In this document: piece by piece, positions 51,555-60,580 of the stretch
Layout: each line of letters opens with the position of its first letter
How positions within the stretch are numbered: the first letter of the stretch is position 1
Source: Flavobacterium antarcticum DSM 19726
GTDB taxonomy: Bacteria > Bacteroidota > Bacteroidia > Flavobacteriales > Flavobacteriaceae
Direction of reading: 5' to 3'
NCBI RefSeq assembly: GCF_000419685.1
Contig: NZ_ATTM01000001.1
Coordinates: 124,001-188,000, forward strand
Length of the DNA stretch: 64,000 nt
The notes under the pieces: model-generated
The model's database searches: none
Told to the model about the DNA's origin: nothing
The model's input: only the letters and a program-made list of their open reading frames with translations
Made by a program: the position numbers and the translations under genes

Positions 51555-51556
51555 AT

Positions 51557-52249
51557 TTATTGAAACGTAAAGTTTAAAAAGATACCTCGTGTTTTCATCG
51601 AAGCTACGTTGCCGGTCCAAGGACTATTTGGATCGTTGTCTTTAATCAATTCATCTGTTGTGCTAAAAACACCGCGAAGTGAAGGCGTGAATTTGAAATA
51701 TTCTAAATACAAATCGATTCCTAAACCTACTTCGTAGAAATTAGTCCACTTTGCCATTCTAAACACATTGTTAGAATTGTCTTGTTTATTGTTGACATTA
51801 CTGGACAAATTTAAAGCCGTTGAAACACCACCAATAATAAATGGTCGAATATTTCCCGTTCGCGTAGAACTAAATTTCAGCAATAAAGGAAAATGCAGAT
51901 ACGTAGATTTTACTTCCCGTAAAGCATCGTATTCATTATCAAAACCTGGGAAAGTTAAATTTCTTTGGTTAAAAGTCAATCCCGGTTCAAAACGCAAATC
52001 TAAATGTTCCGTCAGTCGTAAATTTCCAATTAAACCTACATTAAATCCAATTCCGTTGTCCACTAATATATCTTGTCCCGGATCTTTGTATTCAAATTTG
52101 AAGTCGTAATAACCCATTCCTAAAAAATAACCCCAATACACCCGCTGTTTGTCCCAATTTTCAAGATTAACAATAGGATCGCGTCCAAATAATTGTGCTT
52201 GAGCTTGAAAAGAGCCGATTAAAAGTAAAAGTAAAATGAGTTTTTTCAT
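51557..52249 (-). CDS. porT: PorT family outer membrane protein (type IX secretion, SprT)
   Basis: PorT/SprT is an outer-membrane beta-barrel needed for type IX secretion and, in gliding flavobacteria, for motility. This 230-residue protein has a Sec signal (about 1-18, A-Q-A-Q). Barrel-like strands follow, with G-Y-F-L-G-M-G-Y-Y-D-F, R-F-E-P-G-L-T-F-N-Q-R and the end G-I-F-L-N-F-T-F-Q. Its place directly after ubiE is the usual flavobacterial neighbourhood. Other T9SS genes are not in this window. Confidence 0.87.
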   Translation of the reverse strand: MKKLILLLLLIGSFQAQAQLFGRDPIVNLENWDKQRVYWGYFLGMGYYDFKFEYKDPGQDILVDNGIGFNVGLIGNLRLTEHLDLRFEPGLTFNQRNLTFPGFDNEYDALREVKSTYLHFPLLLKFSSTRTGNIRPFIIGGVSTALNLSSNVNNKQDNSNNVFRMAKWTNFYEVGLGIDLYLEYFKFTPSLRGVFSTTDELIKDNDPNSPWTGNVASMKTRGIFLNFTFQ

Positions 52250-52268
52250 AAATAAAAAACGAAAGTAA

Positions 52269-53000
52269 TTATTTTTTAGACGCTGAATAAATAGTGGCTA
52301 CACCAAAAGTTTGTGGTAAAGCTTTCACATCTATAAACCCAATTTTTCGTAAAATATTGTTCAACGCTTCACCATAAGGAAAAACGGAAGCAGAATCTGA
52401 TAAATATTGATAGGCAGAATCGTCTTTCGAAAATATTTTTCCAATTAACGGAAGAATGTTTTTACTGTAGAATTTATAACCTTGTTTGAACGGGAATTTT
52501 TCAGGTACAGAAGTTTCTAAGATTACGAAAATACCGCCCGGTTTAAGAACGCGTAAGATTTCAGCCAAACCTTTCTCTAGAGTTTCAAAGTTTCGAACTC
52601 CAAAAGCAACAGTGATTGCATCAAAAGTGGCGTCTTCGTAAGGAATGTTTTCAGAATCAGCAAGTACCATTTCTATTTTACCATCCAGCTTTTTCTCTGT
52701 AATTTTTTTTCTTCCTACGTCAAGCATTCCAGCAGAAATATCTAAACCAATGATTTTTGTCGCATTGGTTTGGGTCATCAAAAGTGCTAAATCGCCTGTT
52801 CCCGTAGCAATATCTAAAATGGTTTGAGGATTTTTATCGGAAACCAATTTCAATACTTTTTTGCGCCATTTCACGTCAATTCCAAAAGAGATTACTCGAT
52901 TTAAACCGTCGTAATTACCTGAAATAGTATCAAACATTTGAGCAACTTGCTCTTTTTTTCCTAATTCAGAATCCTTGTAAGGCGTGATGTTTTTTGACAT
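52269..53000 (-). CDS. ubiE: Demethylmenaquinone methyltransferase (MenG/UbiE)
   Basis: This class I SAM methyltransferase makes the last step of menaquinone synthesis. The 243-residue protein from ATG 53000 has the UbiE segment V-A-Q-M-F-D-T-I-S-G-N-Y-D, the SAM motif D-I-A-T-G-T-G-D (63-70) and the later V-L-K-P-G-G and F-G-V-R-N-F. A longer frame to 53132 overlaps folA and precedes the -7 box at 53016-53023, so it is not the real start. It supplies quinone for the nuo complex. Confidence 0.95.
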   Translation of the reverse strand: MSKNITPYKDSELGKKEQVAQMFDTISGNYDGLNRVISFGIDVKWRKKVLKLVSDKNPQTILDIATGTGDLALLMTQTNATKIIGLDISAGMLDVGRKKITEKKLDGKIEMVLADSENIPYEDATFDAITVAFGVRNFETLEKGLAEILRVLKPGGIFVILETSVPEKFPFKQGYKFYSKNILPLIGKIFSKDDSAYQYLSDSASVFPYGEALNNILRKIGFIDVKALPQTFGVATIYSASKK

Positions 53001-53015
53001 TGTAAGAAATTTGTG

Positions 53016-53023
53016 CAAATGTA
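53016..53023 (-). promoter_or_regulatory. -7 box of ubiE
   Basis: Minus-strand TACATTTG (complement of 53016-53023), 15 bp before ATG 53000. It fixes the start choice; -33 is weak. Confidence 0.5.
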
Positions 53024-53073
53024 CGTCTAATTCATTAATTATAGAATTGGACAATTGTGAAATGAAAACTAAT

Positions 53074-53568
53074 TTATTTTCGTTCGAACGTTTGATAAGT
53101 GAAATCGACTTTGTGTCTTTCATCCGTTGCATGATACACTTCTTTGGCTAAATTCCAATTTTCCATATCGATTTCAGGAAAATAAGCATCTGCTTCAAAA
53201 GTGCCGTGAACACGAGTTAACTCTATTTTATCAGCAAGCGGTAAAGCAAGTTTGTATATTTCGCCACCACCAATCACGAAATTTTCTTCATTTGGGTTCG
53301 TTTTCGCAATTGCTTCTTCCATACTATCGACTACAATACAACATTCTGCATCTACTTGTTCCGCATAGTTTTCTTGACGCGTTATAATAATGTGCTTCCG
53401 ATTAGGCAAAGGACCGTCTAAACTTTCGTATGTTTTTCGTCCAAGAATAATATCATGTCCCGAAGTCAATTGTTTGAATCGTTTGAAATCGTCCGGCAAA
53501 TGCCAAATCATTTCATTGTTTTTTCCTAAAGCATTGTTTTCAGCTGCTGCAGCAATTAATGTAATCAT
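53074..53568 (-). CDS. folA: Dihydrofolate reductase
   Basis: FolA reduces dihydrofolate with NADPH. The 164-residue protein has the expected motifs I-A-A-A-A-E-N-N-A-L-G-K-N (5-17), M-I-W-H-L-P-D-D (Asp27-type acid), I-L-G-R-K-T-Y-E-S and V-I-G-G-G-E-I-Y. Length is standard. Its start overlaps the stop of the upstream 2TM-protein gene by 4 bp (ATGA). Confidence 0.96.
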   Translation of the reverse strand: MITLIAAAAENNALGKNNEMIWHLPDDFKRFKQLTSGHDIILGRKTYESLDGPLPNRKHIIITRQENYAEQVDAECCIVVDSMEEAIAKTNPNEENFVIGGGEIYKLALPLADKIELTRVHGTFEADAYFPEIDMENWNLAKEVYHATDERHKVDFTYQTFERK

Positions 53569-53906
53569 GAAAATTTATTTTGGTTTTCTGAATCTAATTT
53601 TGAATTGAGTTGCTCAATTTTCTTGTCTTGTTTCGCAATAAGGTGTTCAATTTGCTGTTGTTCCCAAGCCTTATTCATAAATCGCTTGGTGATGTATACA
53701 CGGATAAAATGTAAAGTGAATATGAAAAACCAAATTACAATTGCCCATTTGTACCACAAAGTCGGCAATCCATATTCGAGTAACTCATTAGCAACAAACA
53801 TGAATAAACTACCAATTATAAAAAAAATAAAGTGGTAATACAGAAACTTTTTCTCTTTAATCCGATTTCGAGCATACTCATATCGTTCGTGAAATTCTTT
53901 TTGCAT
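53565..53906 (-). CDS. 2TM domain protein
   Basis: This 113-residue protein has the Bacteroidota 2TM domain: an N-terminal helix with Y-E-Y-A-R-N-R-I-K, two membrane helices (about 24-42 and 56-75) and a C-terminal coiled segment rich in Gln, Lys and Glu. The start is ATG 53906; a TTG six codons upstream lies next to a TATCTTTA box (53926-53933) and cannot be used. Function unknown; related 2TM domains occur in sensor kinases. Confidence 0.82.
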   Translation of the reverse strand: MQKEFHERYEYARNRIKEKKFLYYHFIFFIIGSLFMFVANELLEYGLPTLWYKWAIVIWFFIFTLHFIRVYITKRFMNKAWEQQQIEHLIAKQDKKIEQLNSKLDSENQNKFS

Positions 53907-53995
53907 TCGTATGTTTTTGAGCAAATAAAGATAAAACTTATTTATGAAAAACAGGTCATTAGTTCATAATTGAATAAAAAAGTGCAGAATCACTC

Positions 53996-55102
53996 TTAGG
54001 ATTTGACGTCAAGTGCGTCGCGAAGTGCGTTACCAACCATCATAAACGCCAGAGTTAAAAACATAATTGCAAGTCCAGGAACAACGGCGAGATAGGGTTT
54101 TCCTAAAATAATGTAGCTGTAATGGTCTTTAATCATTCCACCCCAACTTGGAATTGGCGGTTGAGCTCCCAATCCTAAAAAGCTTAAACCACTTTCCACT
54201 AAAATGGCAGAAGCGAAATTTGCCGCAGAAATGACAATCACAGGAGCCATGATGTTGGGTAAAATGTGATTAAAAATAATTCTAAAATGTCCAAAACCCA
54301 ATGCTTTTGCAGCCGTGATGTATTGCATTTCTTTCAAGCTGATGACCTGACCACGAACAACTCGCGCGACTTCAACCCACATGGTTAATCCAACGGCGAC
54401 AAAAACTTGCCAAAAACCTTTGCCTAAAGTTAACGTGATTGCAATTACTAATAATAGAGTAGGAATGGACCATATAATATTGACCAACCACATTACGAAA
54501 GCATCCGTTTTTCCGCCGAAATAACCGCCTAAAGCACCAAAGAAAATACCGACAATTAAGGAAATAAATACGGCGATGAAACCAATGGATAATGAAATTC
54601 TAGAGCCAATGATCATCCGACTTAGTAAATCACGACCATATTTATCTGTTCCCAAATAGAATTTTTGTTTCTCGATGTTTTTTTTCACTACTTCGTTCAT
54701 CGACGTATAACCTGAAAATTTGTCGAGTCCAAGTTCTTTTGTTTGTGCCAAAGAACGATTGTCTGAATATTCGGTGTACGTTAGCTTCTGGTTTTTAATC
54801 TGGTAATTGGTAATCGGAATTTCAGTTGTGTTATTGGGGAAGCCGAAGAAGTAATAGCTTAATTTTACTTCCTCATTTGCATTCAACGGAATAGCTAACA
54901 TTTCAACTTCAAAACCCGGTGATTTTGAGTGAATAGAAAGATGCATTTGATTTGCATTCTCCGAATGATCCGGTGTTAATACGTATGCGAAAAGTGAGAT
55001 AAAAATTAAAAGTACAATAAACCAGAAACTGAAAACGCCCCAAAAATTCTTTTTGAATTTTTGGAGCGCGATTCCAGTTAATGACTTAGTCGTATTATCC
55101 AT
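53996..55102 (-). CDS. Peptide-type ABC transporter permease (OppC/DppC-like)
   Basis: This 368-residue inner membrane permease has a first helix (about 25-42), then a periplasmic insertion of about 100 residues (45-150) not found in standard OppC. The core follows with Y-L-G-T-D-K-Y-G-R-D-L-L-S-R (about 147-160), four or five helices, and the coupling loop Y-I-T-A-A-K-A-L-G-F-G (about 258-268) ending G-N-A-L-R-D-A-L-D. No OppB, ATPase or binding protein gene is adjacent, so the partners must be elsewhere. Substrate unknown. Confidence 0.9.
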   Translation of the reverse strand: MDNTTKSLTGIALQKFKKNFWGVFSFWFIVLLIFISLFAYVLTPDHSENANQMHLSIHSKSPGFEVEMLAIPLNANEEVKLSYYFFGFPNNTTEIPITNYQIKNQKLTYTEYSDNRSLAQTKELGLDKFSGYTSMNEVVKKNIEKQKFYLGTDKYGRDLLSRMIIGSRISLSIGFIAVFISLIVGIFFGALGGYFGGKTDAFVMWLVNIIWSIPTLLLVIAITLTLGKGFWQVFVAVGLTMWVEVARVVRGQVISLKEMQYITAAKALGFGHFRIIFNHILPNIMAPVIVISAANFASAILVESGLSFLGLGAQPPIPSWGGMIKDHYSYIILGKPYLAVVPGLAIMFLTLAFMMVGNALRDALDVKS

Positions 55103-55108
55103 TCTTTT

Positions 55109-57295
55109 TTATAGAGAACCTACAATTTTACCTTTTTTTGTTTTCGATGCAGGAACAGCCATTTTTTTTCCGCCATTTGGCTGCATGTCGTCTAAGATGT
55201 TTAAAGCTTCTTCAACATATGCGTCTTTAGATAAACTTTCATGCCAACGGACTCTTTTCTCTTTCAGTAAAGTGTCTTTCTGCATAATTGCTGTTTCGTA
55301 CGGCAAAGATTGGAATTCTAAATTACTTTTATAGGTAGTAATTGGTTTATATTTTTTAATATCTAATTCAATCGCTTTTTGTTCTGCTTCAAATTTTTTC
55401 AAATTCAAACTGTACACATGTTCATCACGTCGTTTGCTCAACCATTTTGCATTGTCATCAATCAAAGCGAACTGGGCACTTTCTTTCAAACGAGCACGAC
55501 TTTTTGCAATTACATTGTCGTAATTTGGAATAGCCCACGTCTGATAAGTTGCAGCCTCAATTTTGTCCCATGGCATTGCATTTTCCATATCACTTTCTCC
55601 AATTTCAACATAAGAAAAACGGTCTGGCAAATGAATATCGCTTGCTACTCCTTTTAATTGAGTTGAGCCACCATTAATTCTATAGAATTTTTGAGTGGTT
55701 GTTTTCAAAGCACCCAAATCTCCAAAATCGCTGTTTCTGATGTAACGATTTAATTCGTATACATTTTGAACCGTTCCTTTTCCAAAAGAGTGTTTACTTC
55801 CTACAATTATTCCGCGTTTGTAATCTTGAATTGCAGCGGCTAATATCTCGGATGCAGAAGCAGAGAAGTTATTAATCATCACTACTAAAGGTCCGTCCCA
55901 TTGTATCGATTTATCCATGTCAGAAAGGACTTCTCTCTCTTGATTTACTGCTTTTACTTGAACTACTGGACCATCTTTAATGAACATTCCTGCAATGTCA
56001 ACAACAGTTGAAAGCGAACCTCCACCGTTATCTCTCAGGTCCATTACGATTCCTTGAATGCCTTCTTTTTTCAAGCGTTCAATTTCTAATTTGACATCCT
56101 TTGCAGCGTCACGATCGTCTCTGTTTTCAAAATTAATATAAAATTTCGGTAAATAAATCACGCCATATTTAATGCCGTTTTTCTCGACAATACTTGATTT
56201 TGCATACGTTTCTTCAATTTCAACTTCGTCTCTGATAATAGAAATAACTTTAATACTTCCATCTGTTTTCTTTACGGTCAATCGAACTTCAGTGTCTTTT
56301 GGACCTTTGATTTTTTTAACTACGTCGTCTAATCGCATTCCTACAATATCAACGGGTTCTTCTTTTCCTTGAGCAACTTTCATAACTACATCACCGGCTT
56401 CAAGTTGTTTTCCTCTCCAAGCTGGACCGCCTGAAATTAAATCTGTAATTTCTGTATAATCGTTCTTTTTTTGCAATCGCGCTCCAATTCCGAAGAATTT
56501 TCCACTCATACTGACGTCAAATTTCTCTTTGTCTTCTGGTGCCAAATAAGAGGTATGTGGATCAAAATTTTCAGCAATACTGTTCAAATAAATCCCGAAA
56601 TAATCTTCACGAGTTAAATCACTCATGAAATCGTACACTTCATTTAAGGATTTTAGTGAATTTTCTCTTGTTTCTTCTTCAAGCTTTTTGAAAGATTTAG
56701 GTTCAAGATCTTCCTTTTTTAGTTTCTTTTGATCTGTTTTTGATAATGAATCTTTCTTTTTCTCAAAATCTAACTTGTCAGTCAATGAAGCTAATGTAGA
56801 CAATTTGATTTGTTTTCTCCAACGGTCTTTCAATTCCTCAGTAGATTTTGTGTACGGTGATTTTTCGTAATCGGTGTCTAACTCTTCATTTTGAGTGTAA
56901 TCAAAAGGTTTTGCAAGTGCGTCTTTATAGTACGATTTGCTTTCTTTTGTTCGCAACATCAATCGATTGTAAGTCAAGTCGAAAAAAGACAAATCTTTAC
57001 CAAGAATCTGATCATCTAATAAGGTCTCGTATTTTGAAAACTCATCGATGTCACCTTGTAGAAACAATCTTTTTGAAGGATCTAATCCTTCGATGTAACT
57101 TTTATATAATGACTTTGAAAAATTATCATCAATGGCTTTAGGGTCGTAATGTCCTTTTTCAATTACAAATGTGATTAACTGTAATAAGGCTTTGTCTTTT
57201 TCAGGATCGCTTTCCTTGACCTTGTTAGGTAGAAAGCTAAATAATGCTGCCGAAAGAATGGCAACAAAGGCAATAATTTTTATATTCTTTTTCAT
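55109..57295 (-). CDS. prc: Carboxy-terminal processing protease (Prc/Tsp, S41)
   Basis: Prc is a periplasmic protease that degrades or trims proteins from their C-termini. Read from ATG 57295 the 728-residue protein has a signal segment (about 4-20), an N-terminal helical domain (30-200), a PDZ domain (about 235-330, with G-I-G-A-R-L) and the S41 core. The catalytic serine is in N-F-S-A-S-A-S-E and the general-base lysine in S-F-G-K-G-T-V-Q. A C-terminal DUF3340-like domain ends the protein. It starts 7 bp from the permease gene downstream. Confidence 0.95.
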   Translation of the reverse strand: MKKNIKIIAFVAILSAALFSFLPNKVKESDPEKDKALLQLITFVIEKGHYDPKAIDDNFSKSLYKSYIEGLDPSKRLFLQGDIDEFSKYETLLDDQILGKDLSFFDLTYNRLMLRTKESKSYYKDALAKPFDYTQNEELDTDYEKSPYTKSTEELKDRWRKQIKLSTLASLTDKLDFEKKKDSLSKTDQKKLKKEDLEPKSFKKLEEETRENSLKSLNEVYDFMSDLTREDYFGIYLNSIAENFDPHTSYLAPEDKEKFDVSMSGKFFGIGARLQKKNDYTEITDLISGGPAWRGKQLEAGDVVMKVAQGKEEPVDIVGMRLDDVVKKIKGPKDTEVRLTVKKTDGSIKVISIIRDEVEIEETYAKSSIVEKNGIKYGVIYLPKFYINFENRDDRDAAKDVKLEIERLKKEGIQGIVMDLRDNGGGSLSTVVDIAGMFIKDGPVVQVKAVNQEREVLSDMDKSIQWDGPLVVMINNFSASASEILAAAIQDYKRGIIVGSKHSFGKGTVQNVYELNRYIRNSDFGDLGALKTTTQKFYRINGGSTQLKGVASDIHLPDRFSYVEIGESDMENAMPWDKIEAATYQTWAIPNYDNVIAKSRARLKESAQFALIDDNAKWLSKRRDEHVYSLNLKKFEAEQKAIELDIKKYKPITTYKSNLEFQSLPYETAIMQKDTLLKEKRVRWHESLSKDAYVEEALNILDDMQPNGGKKMAVPASKTKKGKIVGSL

Positions 57296-57449
57296 AAAAT
57301 TTAATATGATATTCATCGATTTCAACAATCTAAATTTTTCAACTAAATTAAGTTAAAAACCGTGCCAAGTAGTAGCACTAGCGATAATTTTTTGTTAAAG
57401 GTGCTAAAATACTAAGTTAACGTGAAAAATGTTTATTTTAGCATTAAAA

Positions 57450-57457
57450 TATTTTTG
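57450..57457 (+). promoter_or_regulatory. -7 box of surE
   Basis: TATTTTTG matches TAnnTTTG, 51 bp before the surE ATG at 57509. No good -33 TTG. Confidence 0.4.
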
Positions 57458-57508
57458 ACCATAAATAAGAGGTGATTCAATGCTTTATTGAAATTACAAA
57501 CACAAGAT

Positions 57509-58291
57509 ATGAAAAAAAAACCACTAATTTTAATTACCAATGACGATGGAATTACGGCACCTGGTATTCGAGCTTTAATTGCAGTAATGAAGGAAATAGG
57601 CGACATTATTGTTGTTGCTCCAGACAAACCTCAAAGTGCTACCGGACACTCCATCACCATCAATAACACGTTGTATTTAAATGAAATCTCTGATAAAAAT
57701 TCGGATTTCAAAGAACTGAGTTGTTCCGGAACGCCGGTTGATTGTGTAAAATTAGCGGTAACAGAAATTTTAAAACGAAAACCTGACTTATGCGTTTCTG
57801 GAATCAACCACGGTTCTAATTCGTCCATAAATGTCATTTATTCAGGAACGATGAGTGCTGCCGTTGAAGCTGGTATTGAAGGAATTCCCGCTATTGGGTT
57901 TTCATTACTGGATTACGATTGGAATGCTGATTTCAGTCAATGTAAAACGTTTATTAAAAAAATCGCGCTTGAAGTACTTGATAAAGGATTGCCCGAAGGT
58001 GTAGTTTTGAATGTCAATATTCCGAAGCTCGAAGAAAATCAGATTAAAGGAATTAAAATTTGCCGTCAGGCGAAAGCAGTCTGGCAAGAGAAGTTTGATA
58101 AAAGACAAACACCTCAAGGCCGCGATTATTATTGGCTAACTGGCGAGTTTGTCAACCACGATAAAGGAAACGATACTGATGAGTGGGCTTTAGAGAATGG
58201 TTTTATTTCTATTGTTCCCGTTCAATTTGACATGACCGCTCATTATGCGATGCAACAATTAAATACATGGAACTTGAATGAAAAAGATTGA
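57509..58291 (+). CDS. surE: 5'/3'-nucleotidase SurE
   Basis: SurE dephosphorylates nucleoside monophosphates. From ATG 57509 the 260-residue protein begins with the metal motif I-T-N-D-D-G (about 8-13), followed by V-V-A-P-D-K-P-Q-S-A, S-G-I-N-H-G-S-N and Y-S-G-T-M-S-A-A. The ATG seven codons upstream adds a tail not seen in the family. It overlaps the next gene by 14 bp. Confidence 0.95.
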   Translation: MKKKPLILITNDDGITAPGIRALIAVMKEIGDIIVVAPDKPQSATGHSITINNTLYLNEISDKNSDFKELSCSGTPVDCVKLAVTEILKRKPDLCVSGINHGSNSSINVIYSGTMSAAVEAGIEGIPAIGFSLLDYDWNADFSQCKTFIKKIALEVLDKGLPEGVVLNVNIPKLEENQIKGIKICRQAKAVWQEKFDKRQTPQGRDYYWLTGEFVNHDKGNDTDEWALENGFISIVPVQFDMTAHYAMQQLNTWNLNEKD

Positions 58292-58550
58292 TTTGCTTTA
58301 CGGTTTGCTGATTGGACTTATTACAGCATTTATAGGCGTATATCTTTTTATCGCTTTATTTACTGATTATGAATTTGTTAATGGACTTTCGACTTTGAAA
58401 ACAGAGGGAAAGTTGGGTAAGTTGATCGCATTAGGTACGGTTTTGAACTTATTTGTCTTCTTCTATTTGTTGAAAATAAATAAGGAACTGATGGCGCGAG
58501 GAGTTGTTTTCGCTACCATTTTATTAGCAGTTGTGACTATATTTGCATAA
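58278..58550 (+). CDS. Small membrane protein
   Basis: This 90-residue protein has three hydrophobic segments (about 7-28, 48-66 and 73-89). I do not recognise a family. Overlaps with surE (14 bp) and proximity to lpxB (25 bp to its ATG) show that it is part of this operon. Role unknown. Confidence 0.78.
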   Translation: MKKIDLLYGLLIGLITAFIGVYLFIALFTDYEFVNGLSTLKTEGKLGKLIALGTVLNLFVFFYLLKINKELMARGVVFATILLAVVTIFA

Positions 58551-58575
58551 ATTTATTAAGAGGCAACAAACGATT

Positions 58576-59688
58576 ATGAAGTATTATATCATTGCAGGAG
58601 AAGCTTCGGGAGATTTGCATGGATCAAATTTAATGAAGTCTATTTACAAGGAAGACGCTCACGCTGAAATCCGTTTTTGGGGAGGCGACTTAATGGAGAA
58701 AGCGGGTGGAACTCTAGTGAAACATTACCGAGAATTGGCTTTTATGGGTTTTTCAGAAGTGATAATGAATCTAAAGACGATTTTTGGAAATATTAAAATG
58801 TGTAAAGAAGATATTCTACATTTTAATCCAGACGTTATTATTTTTATCGATTACCCTGGTTTTAATATGCGAATTGCAAAATGGGCAAAAAAACGCGGAA
58901 TCAAAACACATTACTACATTTCTCCTCAAATCTGGGCTTGGAAGGAAAACCGAATTGCCGCTATAAAACGTGATTTTGATGAATTGTATATTATTCTGCC
59001 TTTCGAGAAAGATTTTTATGAAAAGAAACATAAATTCCCGGTTCACTTTGTAGGTCATCCGCTGATCGACGCGATTAAAAACCGAGAAGTTACCACTGAA
59101 GTGCATTTTAGAAAAGAGAATAATTTAGACGAGAAACCAATAATTGCCTTGCTTCCTGGAAGTAGAAAACAGGAAATTACCAAGATGCTTTCTGTGATGC
59201 TAAGTGTCGTAGAAAATTTCAAAGAATATCAATTTGTAATTGCTGGAGCTCCAAGTCAAGAATTTTCGTTCTATCAAACGTTCTTAAAAAATGAAAACGT
59301 GCATTTTATTTCGAATAAAACATACGATTTGTTGTCCATTTCTCATGCAGCACTGGTTACTTCGGGAACGGCCACATTAGAGACGGCTTTGTTTAAAGTT
59401 CCGGAAGTGGTTTGTTATAAAGGAAGTTGGGTTTCGTATCAAATTGCAAAACGCGTGATTACGTTAAAGTACATTTCGCTAGTCAATTTAATTATGGATC
59501 GGGAAGTGGTTAAGGAATTGATTCAAGAAGATTTCAATACTAAAAATTTAAAAGTAGAGCTTTCAAAAATTTTAGATACTACCAATCGAATGCGTATTTT
59601 TGAGGATTATAACCAGCTGGAGCAACATTTAGGAGGAGAAGGAGCGAGTGATAAAACCGCAAAACTTATTGTAAATGCTATTCAATAA
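58576..59688 (+). CDS. lpxB: Lipid-A-disaccharide synthase
   Basis: LpxB joins UDP-2,3-diacylglucosamine to lipid X in lipid A synthesis. From ATG 58576 the 370-residue protein starts with Y-Y-I-I-A-G-E-A-S-G-D-L-H-G (family N-terminus). It continues with F-I-D-Y-P-G-F-N, Y-Y-I-S-P-Q-I-W-A-W and F-V-G-H-P-L, then the GT-B second half with L-L-P-G-S-R-K-Q-E-I and S-G-T-A-T-L-E. The frame extends 11 codons upstream, but those residues are not part of the family. Confidence 0.96.
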   Translation: MKYYIIAGEASGDLHGSNLMKSIYKEDAHAEIRFWGGDLMEKAGGTLVKHYRELAFMGFSEVIMNLKTIFGNIKMCKEDILHFNPDVIIFIDYPGFNMRIAKWAKKRGIKTHYYISPQIWAWKENRIAAIKRDFDELYIILPFEKDFYEKKHKFPVHFVGHPLIDAIKNREVTTEVHFRKENNLDEKPIIALLPGSRKQEITKMLSVMLSVVENFKEYQFVIAGAPSQEFSFYQTFLKNENVHFISNKTYDLLSISHAALVTSGTATLETALFKVPEVVCYKGSWVSYQIAKRVITLKYISLVNLIMDREVVKELIQEDFNTKNLKVELSKILDTTNRMRIFEDYNQLEQHLGGEGASDKTAKLIVNAIQ

Positions 59689-59753
59689 AATTTATTTAGT
59701 TAAAAATCAATCGCTTGTGGTTTAAGTTCTGTTTTTTTTGATTAAGTTTGTTC

Positions 59754-59770
59754 TTGGCACAATAATTGTT
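59754..59770 (+). promoter_or_regulatory. Possible sigma-54 promoter upstream of the NlpC/P60 gene
   Basis: TTGGCAC (59754-59760), 5 bp, then TTGTT (59766-59770) matches the -24/-12 sigma-54 consensus except GT in place of GC at -12, with correct spacing. No -7 box of the housekeeping kind was found upstream of the gene. The gene starts 105 bp downstream. Single-site evidence only. Confidence 0.35.
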
Positions 59771-59874
59771 TTTTGTATTACGTTTTAAATGTAATTTATT
59801 ACAATATAAAAATCATTTTTATCCATAAATCTAAAAGGGGTTTAGTTTAAATCTCTTGAAAAATAAAAATAAAT

Positions 59875-60558
59875 ATGTCCATTACAAAAAATCTTTCTTT
59901 CACTTTCATATTGTTATTTACGTTTGCTTTTGGCCACAGCCAAATTGTTACTTCTAAAAAAGAAGCCGTAAAAAAGGGAATTTATCAAAAACCTGCATCA
60001 GATTCTAAAAATGATGTAGCTATGAATGTCGAAAAGCCTTCCAAAAAAAGTAGTAAAAAAGCAGATGCAAAGAATGCAAAGTCGAATTCTGCAGTCGCTA
60101 ATGCAAATTTAAAAGCAGTAATTTCTGATGTGGAAGACGAAGATATTATTATTTCTAAACCTGAAAACTACGTTGCAAAGCAAATGATTAATAATGCTAT
60201 GGAATTTTTGGGCGTTCGGTACCGTGGTGGAGGAACTTCGCCAGATGGCATGGATTGTTCAGGAATGGTTACAGCAGTTTATAATTTATTTGACATATCA
60301 ATTCCTCGTTCTTCAAGAGATATGGCAACTGTGGGTGAAAAAGTGGATTCGTCAAGTGTTAAGAAAGGTGATTTAATATTTTTCAAAACCAACGGTAAAA
60401 GGGTGATTAATCATGTGGGAATGGTAGTTGATATTATTGGCGATGAAATTAAATTCATACATTCGTCGACTTCAAAAGGCGTTATAATATCTTCAACTAA
60501 AGAAAGTTACTACAAAAAAGCTTTTGCACAAGTAAATCGGGTTTTGTCAAACCTATAA
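59875..60558 (+). CDS. NlpC/P60 family cell-wall peptidase
   Basis: NlpC/P60 enzymes cleave peptidoglycan stem peptides. The 227-residue protein has a Sec signal (about 1-22), a lysine-, serine- and alanine-rich linker (about 25-95) and the catalytic domain (about 100-225) with Cys128 in M-D-C-S-G-M, His180 in N-H-V-G-M and His196 in F-I-H-S-S. All three active-site residues are in place. It lies 22 bp before comEC and may be co-transcribed. Confidence 0.93.
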   Translation: MSITKNLSFTFILLFTFAFGHSQIVTSKKEAVKKGIYQKPASDSKNDVAMNVEKPSKKSSKKADAKNAKSNSAVANANLKAVISDVEDEDIIISKPENYVAKQMINNAMEFLGVRYRGGGTSPDGMDCSGMVTAVYNLFDISIPRSSRDMATVGEKVDSSSVKKGDLIFFKTNGKRVINHVGMVVDIIGDEIKFIHSSTSKGVIISSTKESYYKKAFAQVNRVLSNL

Positions 60559-60580
60559 TATATTTCACTAATTTCGGATA

